DNA of 64,000 nt from Rhodocollybia butyracea (Eukaryota > Basidiomycota > Agaricomycetes > Agaricales > Omphalotaceae). The notes under the pieces are model-generated. The model saw only the letters and a list, made by a program, of their open reading frames with translations, was not told where the DNA came from and did no database searches. Within the stretch, counting starts at the first letter, position 1. Every line of letters starts with the position of its first letter. The stretch spans positions 496,001 to 560,000 of the forward strand of contig JADNRY010000006.1 in NCBI GenBank assembly GCA_015501585.1, written 5' to 3'. Position numbers and translations under genes: made by a program. Shown piece by piece: positions 10,835 through 22,114 of the stretch.

Positions 10835-12187
10835 ATGGCTTATTATCAGGACATGTCTCGGTCAAGATACGACCAAGGCGTAGACAGCAAGATTGTTGTT
10901 ATGGGCAATTCTGGTACGCTCTTAAGAATTCTGCGCTATTCCTCTACAACTTCAATCCTAGGCGTTGGAAAGACTAGTTTACTACACCGATATACCCAAA
11001 ATAAATTTGATCCCAAGAATACCACTTCAACGAGCGGAGCTTTTTTCGTGACAAAGAAGGTGTCTGTGCAAGGCCTCAAAGTCCGCCTGCAACTCTGGGA
11101 CACCGCGGGACAGGAGAGATTCCGATCCATGGTGAGTTTCTATGCCAAACGCGTCGTTGCTTTGATAATTAACCAATTAACCAATTTCACCAGGCCCCCA
11201 TGTATTATCGAGGTTTGTTCCCGGTCCAGTAAATTAATTTGCTGCTAAGCCCTGTGATCAATAGGCGCAAATGCGGCTCTTGTCTTGTATGACATTACCA
11301 ATGCTTCAACATTCGACGATGTAAGGGGCTGGCTTGAAGGTGTGCAAATGATACCTTTTTCAATTCTCCGCTAATCAATCCCTGTCACAGAACTCAAGAA
11401 AAACTGCCCGCCAGAGCTGATAATTTATATTGTTGGATCCAAAGCGGATTTACATCGACATCGGCAGGTTACACCAGATTTCGCAAGGCTCTCACTACAC
11501 AATTGGTTTCCTCCACCGCGGCCGGAAACTCCGCCTCCGCCACCCCAACCATCTACTCTTTCCTACATCAGACCCCGTTTCACGTCGTTTCCTGGCCTTC
11601 GCTCTCCACCTGCAAGTCCATCTCCTTCCTCACCGCCGCCGATGGATACATTGCCTTATCTCGATCTCCCTCCCGAGGCTCAGGGCTAAACCGCTCCAAA
11701 TCCGCTGCTCCCACTCGATCACGAAATATTCCTCCTTCCTCCCTTGCGCGCTCAAACACCACTGGTGTTCAGTCGCGGTTCGGGTCTCATTTTGTCACAC
11801 AAAATGGAGGTTACAACGAACTCCACGATTCTTGCAGTAATAGTATCGAGGAGGAGGAGGAAGACGCCCAGCAAGATGAGCAAGAATGGGGCTTGACGAA
11901 AGGTATGGAACTTTTTGAAGTTTCTGCCAAGGACGACTTTGGTGAGTCGATTATTCTTTTTAGAAAGCCTTTTCTAACTTGGCATCAAAGGTATACATTC
12001 CTTGTTTGACCATCTTATTACTGCTATTATCCAACGGAAGGATGTAATCGAAAAGGAAAACGAGCTGAAGAAGCGGGATAGCGTGTTTCTTTCGTCTGTT
12101 GCGACTCCGACGTGGTCTGCACAAGCAGAAGAGGAGGAGGCTCGCGAGAAGGCAAATAATTCATCTAACGGCTGGAGCTGCTGCTAG
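10835..12187 (+). CDS. Rab-family small GTPase with a long Pro/Ser-rich insertion
   Basis: Exons start at 10835, 10962, 11194 (19 nt), 11265, 11391 and 11991. G motifs are clear: GNSGVGKTS (P-loop), WDTAGQERF (switch II), VGSKADL (G4) and EVSAKDD (G5). The C-terminus ends GWSCC, a double-Cys prenylation signal, so it should be a vesicle-traffic GTPase on a membrane, nearest in feel to the Rab5/Rab21 branch (APMYYRGANAALVLYDIT). Between G4 and G5 about 140 residues of Pro/Ser-rich sequence replace the usual ~30. Within this insert the frame must change: either a 107 nt intron (11577-11683, GTTTCA...CTCAG) or one missing G at 11683-11685 would restore it. The frame downstream (RSKSAAPTRSRNIPPSSLAR) runs on into G5. 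Confidence 0.85.
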
Positions 12188-12345
12188 TTGGTAGTGCTGG
12201 CACGCCTTATTTTTCTTGCTCTTCGGTCACTCGTTTTATCTGTCGTCTATCTATCTGTTACTTATCACAGTACTTATGGGTGTGTATCCTTCAGTTATTC
12301 CGCTCTTTACCAACCTCAGTGCCTCCATTTTTGTTCACTCGACGT

Positions 12346-12369
12346 TCTCTCTCTCTCTCTCTCTCTCTA
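12346..12369 (+). repeat. CT dinucleotide microsatellite
   Basis: About 12 CT units in the 3' region of the Rab gene, some 160 bp after its stop codon, likely within the 3' UTR or just past it. Confidence 0.9.
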
Positions 12370-12633
12370 TTCATGTTTCAGTAACGACCATGCACATCGG
12401 TATCCTTGACTCTGGCATTGCTTCCAATTATTATCTTTTTACCTGCTGAATTATCTTACTACCTTATATCGTTACCACAGTATATACACACGTCATGACC
12501 ATAGTCCTGAATTCACATTTTGTAAATGAGTAATAATACATACACTATACAGGTTCTTTCGGGAACAGTTGCGCCACACCGAATTTCCTTATGTGTCTTG
12601 ATCTGTTAATCAGCTACTCACACAGTTCCTCTC

Positions 12634-13540
12634 ATGTCCCTTGTCCCTCCCAACCCAGCGGCAGACCTCGTCGAGTCTGAAGAAGTATGCACTGCTGAAC
12701 ACTGTCTTCATGCTTTCGACGCCTTGTATTGCGCTCTCACCCCATCAGCAATACACATTGCGCCCAAGTTTCCTGACGAGAAATAGTGCAATTTCCTTCT
12801 ACCTGTAATCCTTCACTCAATCCAACTAATACAAACTTTCTAATATCGTAGCCCACTGTTCGTTACTTGGAATACCCGTTCTTCTCGCCTCGGTCGGTCA
12901 CACAGGCTCCGCGGTTGCATCGGCAGCTTTGAGCCCCACCCTCTCCACGAAGGATTAGCAGAGTATGCGCTCATTAGCGCTTTCAGAGATTCCAGATTCC
13001 GCAAGATATCCAAGAGTGAACTGTCATCTTTAGAATGCGTGTACGTTTACCCTTTCAGCCACCATCCTAAACGTCAACTCCAAATGTTCATTTATCCTTA
13101 TTATCATCCTATGTTATTCGCTTGACAGTGTATCGCTCCTTACCGACTTTGAAGATGCTGACTCCTATCTTGATTGGACAATTGGAGTTCATGGGATCTA
13201 TATTTCCTTTCCTCATCCTTCGACACTACTCACCAGCTCTTCGGACTCTGGCTTGGGATCTGGAGCCCCTTCGCCTCTCTCATCATCGTCGTATCTCCCT
13301 CGAATCACTTCCAAGCAAACGTTTACGGCGACATATTTGCCCGAGGTCATGCCTGAACAGGGGTGGGACAAGATCGACGCGATAGATAGTGCTATTCAGA
13401 AGGCTGGGTGGAATGGGAGCATCACTGAGGATATTCGCAGGAGTATAAAGTTGAGGAGGTACCAGAGTCGAAAATATGCTGTTGGATGGGACGAGTATGT
13501 TGAGTGGCGGAAGGGACAAGGTCACCATTTGGAGAACTAG
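12634..13540 (+). CDS. AMMECR1-domain protein
   Basis: Three exons: 12634-12785, 12852-13040 and 13129-13540. The protein carries the AMMECR1 hallmark LRGCIGSFEP (most members have LRGCIGTF) after FVTWNTRSSRLGRSHR, then LISAFRDSRF, VSLLTDFEDADSYLDWTIGVHGI and a C-terminal LPEVMPEQGWDKIDAIDSAI. A Ser-rich loop (about 25 residues) is inserted after the HGI segment. AMMECR1 proteins are widespread and conserved, but their biochemical role is not settled. Length (about 250 residues) is normal. It ends 159 bp from the convergent PPR gene. Confidence 0.9.
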
Positions 13541-13699
13541 AATTACATCTACACTCACTCCACAACGGAAACGCATATGTACAATTTATCAGCGGAGTAT
13601 CTTTTGCGGGAAATTAACATGAAATGTACTATTTTGAAAATCGGCTGCTTGGAAATCGGACTCTTTCACGCCAGTGGCTATCTGTGGTTATGAGTACTA

Positions 13700-15611
13700 T
13701 CAACTATATTTGTTCGTAAATGGACCATGCGGTTCCGACTTTGGTGTACGGAACCCATACATTTGTAGATGAGCCTCTGCACGACTCGAGAACAGAATCT
13801 CACGCAAAACACGTAGACGATGTCGAGGACCTCCCCAAGGCCCTTGAAACTGATCCTCCAACCGATTCCATACCTCCCGCAAAAGCTCGACATTGTGTTC
13901 ACTGGTTCGGTCAAAGGCCACCATTATGCAGTAGATCATGCTCACCGAAGGCTTGATGGGTTCTGGTAGGCCAATATACATATCGAAAATGTTCTGGAGC
14001 TGCTTGGTCGTCCATCTCCGCTCCTGAAGACGAGCAGTGAAATCGTTCCTAAGGTAGATTCCGTGCCGAGAAAACCCAATGAATAACGAGCGAAAGCTGG
14101 TGTACAAAGCCGTATAGTTGGTGTAATGGAGCTTATCGTCATCGCCTCGGACAAGGGGTGCACCGGGTTCCATATTCAGGGAGGAGAGCATATCCATCAG
14201 GATATTATAGGTTGCTGTGAGATGACCGTTCCATGCCATGAGTTGTATCAATGTGGAAAATGTAATTGCGTTGGGCCGCATTAGCGGTGAAACGTAAATA
14301 TCCTCTTCGTTGAGCTGTTCGATGAGGGGCTTAATGGCTTCGTCTGGCTCGGGATGTACATTGTGTCGTAGGACTCTATAGATGCTCTCTGCCCAATCGA
14401 GCTTACCATGCCGTCCATAAGCCCATATACAAGCATTAAGTCCATCTAAACCAATTTCTAGATTTTGTTCTCGCATTTTCGCCAGCGTCGAACGAACTCC
14501 CATCAACTGGTGTGTATGGGTGAAAAAGACCAGCAACGAAAGATGGGTGATACGGTCTGGAGGATGCCCTGAGGAGCGAAGCATTGCGGAAGCGCGCGCA
14601 ATGGCTTTTCCGTACAGTGTTTTTGAAGCAATGCCAATTAAAGTATTATAGGTATAAATGTCAGGCTCGACGGGCTGGGGTGTGGGGAGCGCAGGATAAT
14701 CTGATGGTGAAAATGCAGTTCCGGGAGAGCTCCCAGAGACCATGTCTTCGAAGATTTCCAAAGCGAGCTTGAAATCCTTTGATTTAGAACCGCGCCATCC
14801 ATTGCCAGCGTTGGCAATAAGGGAATTCCATTCAAATTGATGGATTGTACCACCGTGTTTGCGGATAGTATAGAAGACGGATAACATACGAAGAAACTGT
14901 GTACGGGTTCTGGGAAGATTCTGGGAGAAGAGACGACACAGCCGGTGAAGATGTTCGAATGGGATGGGTGGATCGTAAGGACTTCGCCTCGGGGGTGAAG
15001 GAATTGTAAGAATAGTCGAATATGCAGTCCATGCGTCTTCTACTGTGTTGGTGTTGGCAATTACATGGCAAAGATGATAATATAAATCTTCGTTCGAGAT
15101 GTCGGCATTGCTGGATGCTTCGGCGTTGAGTATCTGGACAGCATGGTCTTCGTGGTCGCCGTCGGTATCGATATCTGGATATACTACCGGCGTGGATAAC
15201 GCGTCCCTCTTTTTGTACGACGAGCCACGTTTGAACTTGCCTCCATACAAAGGAGGAAGCGGAGGGGAGTAACCAGACTTTCCGGTGATATAAGGAAGTT
15301 TCTGTCGAACATACAACTCCTCTGGCGGTTTTTTTTTCTTCTTTCCATCCTTCCCGTTCGCGGTCTAGCATGTAACGAGTGAAGATCTCGTCGTGAGACT
15401 CTACATTTTTCTCCTCGGTCTTCAACGTCTGGTCTATGCTGGTGGACGTGTCCACATTGTTCTCGTGTTCGCTTTCGTTGGATAGGCGAGTAGCTGTCCT
15501 GAGATGAGGAGTTTTCCGGCGTTGAATAAGAGCAGCCTGGTATTTGTGAGGCCATTGTTCTAGTAAAATCCGGTATGTCGAACTGAGGCCCAGCGAAGAC
15601 GCTCTGAGCAT
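13700..15611 (-). CDS. Pentatricopeptide-repeat protein, probably mitochondrial, frame broken at a 9-T run
   Basis: The long minus-strand frame (15316 down to 13700) has PPR-like helical pairs, e.g. DIYTYNTLIGIASKTLYGKA, VRSTLAKMREQNLEIGLDGL and PNAITFSTLIQLMAWNGHL. It has no good ATG near its start. The upstream frame from ATG 15611 (MLRASSLGLSSTYRILLEQW) supplies an Arg/Ser/Leu-rich N-terminus that looks like a mitochondrial presequence and runs to REREGWKEEKK. The two frames meet exactly at a run of nine A (plus-strand T at 15331-15339); eight A would give KEEKKKPPEELYVRQKLPY and one unbroken gene of about 635 codons. PPR proteins bind organellar RNA. The alternative is a short intron I could not place with good splice sites. 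Confidence 0.75.
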
Positions 15612-16173
15612 CAATACGGAAAAATGCAGTCATCCTGACCAAAATTTTAGTCTAGCTCGAGAGTAAAGAACAACAACTGACCGCGACTGGCACTTCAACC
15701 AGAAAAACAGTCTTCGAGTCGAAGAACTTCGCACTGGTAGCGCACTGACGGATCCTGGCGCGTTGCAATTTGAATTTATGTAGCTACAAAAAAAAATTGT
15801 TGAGAATGACCGGGCCGCGCCGGTTTCTCAAGGGTCAAAGCTGGTAAAATCTGGACAAAAGCGGCGACCACAATTGGGACTTTGAATTCTTTGGTTTGAT
15901 CTATGGCTCTTTTATCCAAGCGCAGTGCATAATACAGTTGTACTGTGAAAGTCCTACTTTCCTAGGCTCACAAAAACAAAGCTCTCAAACGCAGTCTCAG
16001 TAATCTCGTTGACACAATATGAGACAAACTCAATACTCAAGTTAAATGCTCAAGCACGACTCGGTTTCTATCGCAAATTGAGAGGATGCATGCATGAAGC
16101 ATATCGCGTAGTAGGTAGTAGGTAGGGATACAAGCATAGCCTAAGAGATAAAAGTAGGATACAACAACAATAC
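15612..16173. other. Intergenic between RPL3 and the PPR gene
   Basis: Holds the promoter of the PPR gene on its left side and the 3' untranslated region of RPL3 on its right, by orientation. No frame of note. Confidence 0.5.
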
Positions 16174-17676
16174 TCATGCACGGGCCTTGAGCGTTCCAAG
16201 GAATGCAGCCTTTTCCTCGAATGTTTGGAAGGAACCGTGCTAAACGAAACTTCGTAAGACCAAGCACGCCAGACGTATAACAAACCACTTACACCGAATT
16301 TCGAAGAGGTATCGATGAACTTGAGCTGGACCTTTTCGAGATCCCGGCGAGAGGTGTGGACCATGAGAGATTTTCGGATGGTAATCACACGCTTCTTGGT
16401 ACCAGGGATGGAACCTTTGAGCATCAAAAAGTCATTCTTGACAATACCGTAGTGAGGGAAACCACCCATGGGTGTGATTTGTTTTTTGGTGACATCGGAT
16501 TCGGTCGTAGCATTGGCATCGTCAGTGCCAGAGCCAACACGGTATACCTTCTTGTTGATTTCGGTACGGTGATGGTAGCCATCTGGATAAAATTGTAAGT
16601 TCATAGAAAAGAAACTTAGGAAAAGCAAAACGTACTTTGACCAGCACGAGCTACTGAGAACATGACTTTTGAAGGATGCCATGCACCGATACATGCGACC
16701 TTCCTGAGACCCTTGTGCGTCTTTCTCGGTAGCTTCTTGGTACCCCATCGGTGAGTAACACCCTCGAAACCATGACCCTTGGTGACGGCAATAATATCCA
16801 CACACTCGTCCTGCTCAAAGACAGAGCTGACTTCGACAGGCTTCTCGAACAGGCCGTGAGCAAACTCGACCTTATCCGCGATAGAGCCACCGTTGACCTG
16901 GATCTCCATAAGATGTGCCTTTTTCTGTGAGAGACCAGTCTTGCGAATTTGAGTGTGGGCAAGAACACGGACAACAGTGCAATATTTGCGGATACGCTCG
17001 AGTTCACGGCCAATAGACTTGCCACCATCTTCAGCGTGCTTCTTGGCGTAGCGAGTAAAGGCCTTCTTCTTTGAACGATACCAGTTCTTGTAGAAGCGAC
17101 GCTTCACTTCATCGGAAAGATGTGAAGCCCAGACTGTGGTAAGGGTGCGGAGACCACGAGGAGTCTCAACGTATCCAACAACACCAACAACCATCATCGG
17201 TGGGGTCTCAACGATGGTAACAGCCTCCACAACTTCACGCTTGTGCATCTCTGTGAAAACATGTCAGATTTGGTACAACTCGAAAGATATCGATACGCAC
17301 TGGACCCTGGACGGTCAAGATCACGAACAACATGGGTCATACCAGCCTTGTATCCCATAATAGCAGTCAAGTGGACTGGCTTCTTGGGGTCATCCTAACA
17401 TATCTCATGTTAAAACTCAAAATTCGCAATTTTTGTCAAGATTCTCATACCTTGGGGAAGGATTTGACCTTTCCACGGTGGCGGGCAGCACGCTTGCGCG
17501 GCAGGAATCCTAACGAACCGTGACGAGGGGCCTCATACTACGCGAATTTATCAGTTTCGTTCCATGTCCTAGCTCATTAAATGGCGACAGTACCTTACGG
17601 TGACTAGGTTAAAACAAAAGATTCTAATCAGTATACGCAGAATATCGACGATAATCACAGCAGACACTCACGACAT
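16174..17676 (-). CDS. RPL3: 60S ribosomal protein L3 (uL3)
   Basis: The spliced product starts [20 protein letters not shown] and ends [11 protein letters not shown], matching eukaryotic uL3 along its length, including [40 protein letters not shown] and [17 protein letters not shown]. uL3 lies at the peptidyl-transferase side of the large subunit. The 5' end is highly split: coding exon 1 is 5 nt (17672-17676, ATGTC) and exon 2 is 10 nt (17594-17603); introns follow after FPK, after RPGS, after VARAGQ and after SSKFG. All introns are GT-AG. No frame break was found. The tiny first exons would be missed by most gene finders, which would tend to start at MHKREV. Confidence 0.96.
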
Positions 17677-17787
17677 CTTGAGTTTTCTTGAAGTGAACGA
17701 ACGGCGTCACAAATTTCGAGTCGGGATTAAAGCAACTGTATAGTTCTTTGTCATCGCACGTGATAGGCGCTTGAACAGAGCGCTCAT

Positions 17788-18353
17788 GTGACGCCCCAAT
17801 TCGATTTGCAGAAATATTATAGGAATAAACGACAACGGGCTTTCCTCAACGCTATGTGCGAGTATCGTGATATACTTGTTTCACTTTATCCAGATTTTAT
17901 CCCAGCGCGAAATCAGACTGCTCAAGTTTCAATCCTCTACCTTCATGTTGCTCCGAGCGGCCAGTCCGCTCGTCCATATCGCAAGCTGACTGACCTGATC
18001 CACCTGTACCGAAGTTGAATATAGCGATATCAAACGACATATTGTGAACTTTTTAAATATCTTGAACGCTGCCAGTCATGAACTCTTCTATTCCTCAGCT
18101 TCGTTTCCTAAAGGTGATAACCCAGCAACTATCACACCGGTCATTAGTTGTAGATCACAATGACTTCAATACCGGTAATATCCTGGTCGTGAACATCCTA
18201 GCCTTAGCTGGAAAGTCTCCGTTATCGACTGGGTTGTCCTTCCTCACCGATGTATTTACATATCATCCACAACGTAGGCGCTTAATTCTGTTTCCAGCTT
18301 GGCTCCGGCTAACCAAGGACCGCGATGATCACGCTTGCAGTAAAGTCCCTTGA
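17788..18353 (+). pseudogene. Decayed phosphotransferase (APH/choline-kinase-like) fragment
   Basis: Two short frames in tandem carry recognisable pieces of a fungal phosphotransferase: LVVDHNDFNTGNILV (the HxDxxxxN catalytic/metal motif) at about 18135-18190, then in a shifted frame SVIDWV (the ID metal-binding motif), then PAWLRLTKDRDDHA. The upstream part (17788-18018) gives FLNAMCEYRDILVSLYPDFI. The pieces lie in order but are separated by frame changes and stops, and no single GT-AG scheme restores them all. I read it as a dead copy. The alternative is chance similarity for the left part, which is weaker. Confidence 0.4.
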
Positions 18354-18487
18354 AACTTGAACAGGCCTCTAAGTAATTGCTAATTGCAAGCAGTCATTCG
18401 TGCGTTCCGGTTCGTGACGGATATACTCCGGTGGATTGATGGGGGTCCAATGACTATTCTTCGCGATTGTGTACTTAATGGAACACC

Positions 18488-21400
18488 ATGCGACCAGATG
18501 CACCAACTCACGCGATGCATTTGCTTTCATTTTTCCTTCAGCTGTATATTCTCCTAGTCGCTACTCAAGTCGCGCATTCACAGTCAACGTTGTCAAGTAA
18601 TGGACTCACAACAGCCGTAGAATGGGACGAGTATAGTTTTTTCATCCTCGGAAATCGTACCTTCATACAGTCTGGCGAGTTCCACATGTGGCGTCTTCCT
18701 GTCCCTTCCCTCTGGAGGGACATTGTGCAAAAGGCCAAGGCCGCTGGTCTCAATACTCTTTCTGTCTACTTTCACTGGGGGCTGATCAACCCACGACCCG
18801 GAGAAGTTGACTTAACTGGCATAAATGACTATCAACCTTTCTTCGACGCAGCCAAAGAAGAGGGCCTTTGGGTGATTGCGCGGCCTGGGCCATATATCAA
18901 GTCTGCCTCGTCGCTTCTTCCCAGAACAAGCTACTAACTCTTATACAGCTCTGAGACCTCCACAGGTGGTATACCAGGTCATGTCGCATGGATACCAGGA
19001 AACCCGCCCTGGAACCCTTACAACGGCGAGTTGAGAAGTAATGACACTTTTTATCACAGTGCCTGGCAGGACTACGTCAGTTTTTTTTACTATTCTATCC
19101 TTGCATCTCTAACTATTGAAATCAAGTGGACAGGGGTTATCAGCCTTATTTCCAAAAACCAAGTTACCAACGGCGGCCCTGTTATCCTTCTTCAAATTGA
19201 AAACGAATACTACAACGGGCCAGGTCAGAACCAGTACATTGATCAGCTGCGGCAGCGTGCGGTCCAGCTCGGTGTCGTTATTCCAACGTTCGTCAATGAC
19301 GCCGGGGAGTTTAACAATCTAGTAAACGATACTGATCTCTACGGATTCGATGCCTATCCATTAAGCGCGTCGAATTGTGGGAATGCCAATCCCGCCGTTT
19401 GGCCCGCTATTCCGACAACTTGGCGAAGCTATTTCGATGCCACCGTGCCCGGAAAACCCCACTTCTTCCCTGAATTCCAAGGTGGTTCCGCAGATAACTG
19501 GGGTAGTGCGGGCGGCTATGCAAACTGTCGTGAGCTCGTTGGTATCAACTTTCAGCGAGTTTTCTACCACCAGATGTGGGCAGACGGCGTAACAGCGGAA
19601 AACTATTACATGTTCTATGGCGGGACGACTTGGGCGCAACTCCCCTACTCGCAGGGTTATACCTCGTACGATTATGGTGCCCCCGTCGACGAGCAGCGAC
19701 AGATCACGGCCAAACACGGCGAGCTAAAGCTACAGTCTCTCTTCCTCCGGTCGTTTCCAGACTTTTACATGACAGATCTTATCAGTGCGTGAATATCATA
19801 CAGCGATTCCTGCAAGGACTCTAATATCAATCAAGAGACTGACACTACCACGGTACCAAATGTGTTCATAACTCAGCTCAAGAACCCATTGTCAGGATCG
19901 TCGTTCTATATCTTCAGGCCCAACAGTGTGGCCACCACCAAGTATGTGTTTGTTCATATATAAGGCTGATCTATCTCTGACTAGTGATGAAAGCACCACA
20001 CTCAACTTCCAGTATAATATCGGCCAGGCTAACACCTTGGTCCCGCAAAATGGGGGAAACCTTACTTTGTTGGGTAGGGATTCTTTTGTCATTGTGTACG
20101 TAGCTCGCTCTTTGTCAGTGTTTTTTTGGAATTGATGATATGGTTCAGCACGGACCTCCTCTTTGGGACAACCAAATTGCAGTATTCGACGGCGAGCTTG
20201 TTGACTTGGCTCGATTTAGGCGGCTCAGATCTCCTGGTAGTATACGGCTATGCGGAGATGCCATACGAGATGGCATTCGAGCTGAGCGGGACGGTGACCC
20301 AGACAGTTACGGGCCCAACCCAGGTCAGCGGAAAGGCAATGGTAAAGTGACCAGACATAATATGCATTTTACTGGTTGATTATTGATTTCAGAATGGCAC
20401 CTACATTCTCAACTTCTCACTTTCATCAGGCGTGACGCTGGTTCATCTCGCTACATCAAACGAACAGATCACTGTGCTTATTGCTGATAGTAACGCTGCA
20501 ACACAGCTATGGCAGCCGACTGTCGCAGGCAGTGGCAACTTTGCCAATTATGTTGGAAAGAGTGCCTCGACGCCGCTCATTGTAAGTGGGCCTTACCTTG
20601 TGCGCAATGCGAGTCTCGAGGGCCAAAACCTCGCCCTGTGGGGCGATGTGCCTGAAACCACCAACGTGGAAATCTTTGGTCCCAAAGTCCTTGCCTCCCT
20701 CACATGGAACACCATCCCAGTCAGGACTCTGACGCAAACCGGGTCAAGTACCTGGCAAGCGGTGATACCGTTTTCGATGCCTTCGATCAGCTTGCCTGAT
20801 CTAGAAAGCGCGACATGGCGTTTTCGCGATTCCCTCCCCGAAATCCAACCACACTTTAATAAATTTGCCTCAGTCCCTGCAAATCAAACAACAACGGTTA
20901 GTGTCTTTCCGCCCTACTACGGCGAGCCTTGGATCCTCTACGCAGACCAATACGGCTTTCATGTAAGTTTTGCATGTTTTGTGAAAGGCAAAATTCATAA
21001 GGAACTGCAGGCAGGAAATCTCGTCTGGCGTGGGACCTTTGTACATAATTCCAGTACTACCACCCCGACAGCAATCAATATATCATCCTCTGGAGCGGTC
21101 AACTTTGCTGCTTCTGTGTGGCTAAATACAAATTACCTTGGCGCGTCGGATACCAGAAGCAGAACGAATAATGATAGCTTTGTGATCTCGGATGACTTGT
21201 TGGTAACAGGCGAGAACACTGTTGTCGTGTTACAAGAGTACGGAATATTTCTTATTTTTCTCAAAGCTTGGTCTTGATATCAATATAGTCACATGGGTGG
21301 GGACCTGTCTGGCCAGGATGTGTGTTGCACGCCGGGAGGGCGGGCGAGGGACCTTCAACAGCCGAGGGGGCTTCAGGTCCATGTTTGACATACTTTGCGC

Positions 21401-22058
21401 AAGACGATACTGACATATTATGAACAGGGGTATTATCTCGTTGGCCGTGATGCCAGTTCGCAATTCACAGGCTGGACTTTGGCGGGTAATTTCATGGGCG
21501 AGAACAATCCTGATACTGTCAGAAAAATCTACAATGAGGGGGGGCTCTATGGCGAACGTGCGGGATGGCACTTGCCGGGATATAATGATTCACTCTGGGA
21601 GGAAAGAACCCCATTTCAAGGAATCGGGAAGCCTGGTGTCGGTTTTTTCCGTACCACATTCAACTTGGACCTTCCAGAAGGTTATGACATCCCACTTTCC
21701 TTTGTCTTCGATTCCGCAGTGGGCCACTACCGCTGTACGTTGACGTTGTCTTTTTCCGATTCTGCTTTGTTCACGATCGTTTGTAGCACAACTCTACGTG
21801 AATGGCTGGCAGATGGGCAAGCGTATTGCCAATATCGGTCCGCAGACAGCATTCCCAGTCCATGAGGGAATCCTGAACTATCATGGTACGAATACTGTTG
21901 TCCTCAGTCTGTGGGCTCTGGGCAACGGTACCGCGGACACGGCGATCCCGAGCTTCAAGTTGGTTGCCAATGGGACGGTCTCTGGTGGGGTGGGAGGTAT
22001 CACCACTAATAATCCGGACTGGAGAGAGCTGAGAGGGAACTCTGGAGTGCCGTTGTGA
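18488..22058 (+). CDS. lacA: Secreted GH35 beta-galactosidase
   Basis: A signal peptide follows the ATG at 18488 (hydrophobic MHLLSFFLQLYILLVATQVA from the internal Met at 18515, then HSQ). The GH35 barrel has FIQSGEFHMWRLPVPSLWRD, ENEY in ILLQIENEYYNG (acid/base Glu) and FPEFQGGSADNWG (nucleophile Glu). The middle and C-terminal beta domains follow (TKLQYSTASLLTWLDLGG; GRDASSQFTGWTLAG; QLYVNGWQMGKRIANIGPQT). Introns, all GT-AG: 18901-18948, 19076-19126, 19785-19835, 19942-19984, 20096-20148, 20342-20392, 20963-21010, 21238-21288, 21377-21427, 21735-21786. Total is close to the ~1000 residues of fungal LacA enzymes, which release terminal beta-galactose from plant polysaccharides. Many N-glycosylation sites (NxS/T). 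Confidence 0.94.
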
Positions 22059-22114
22059 GTGAGCAGCTAGAATGTATATGGCCTGTTCTAGGGCCTGTTT
22101 TCTATCATACATAT

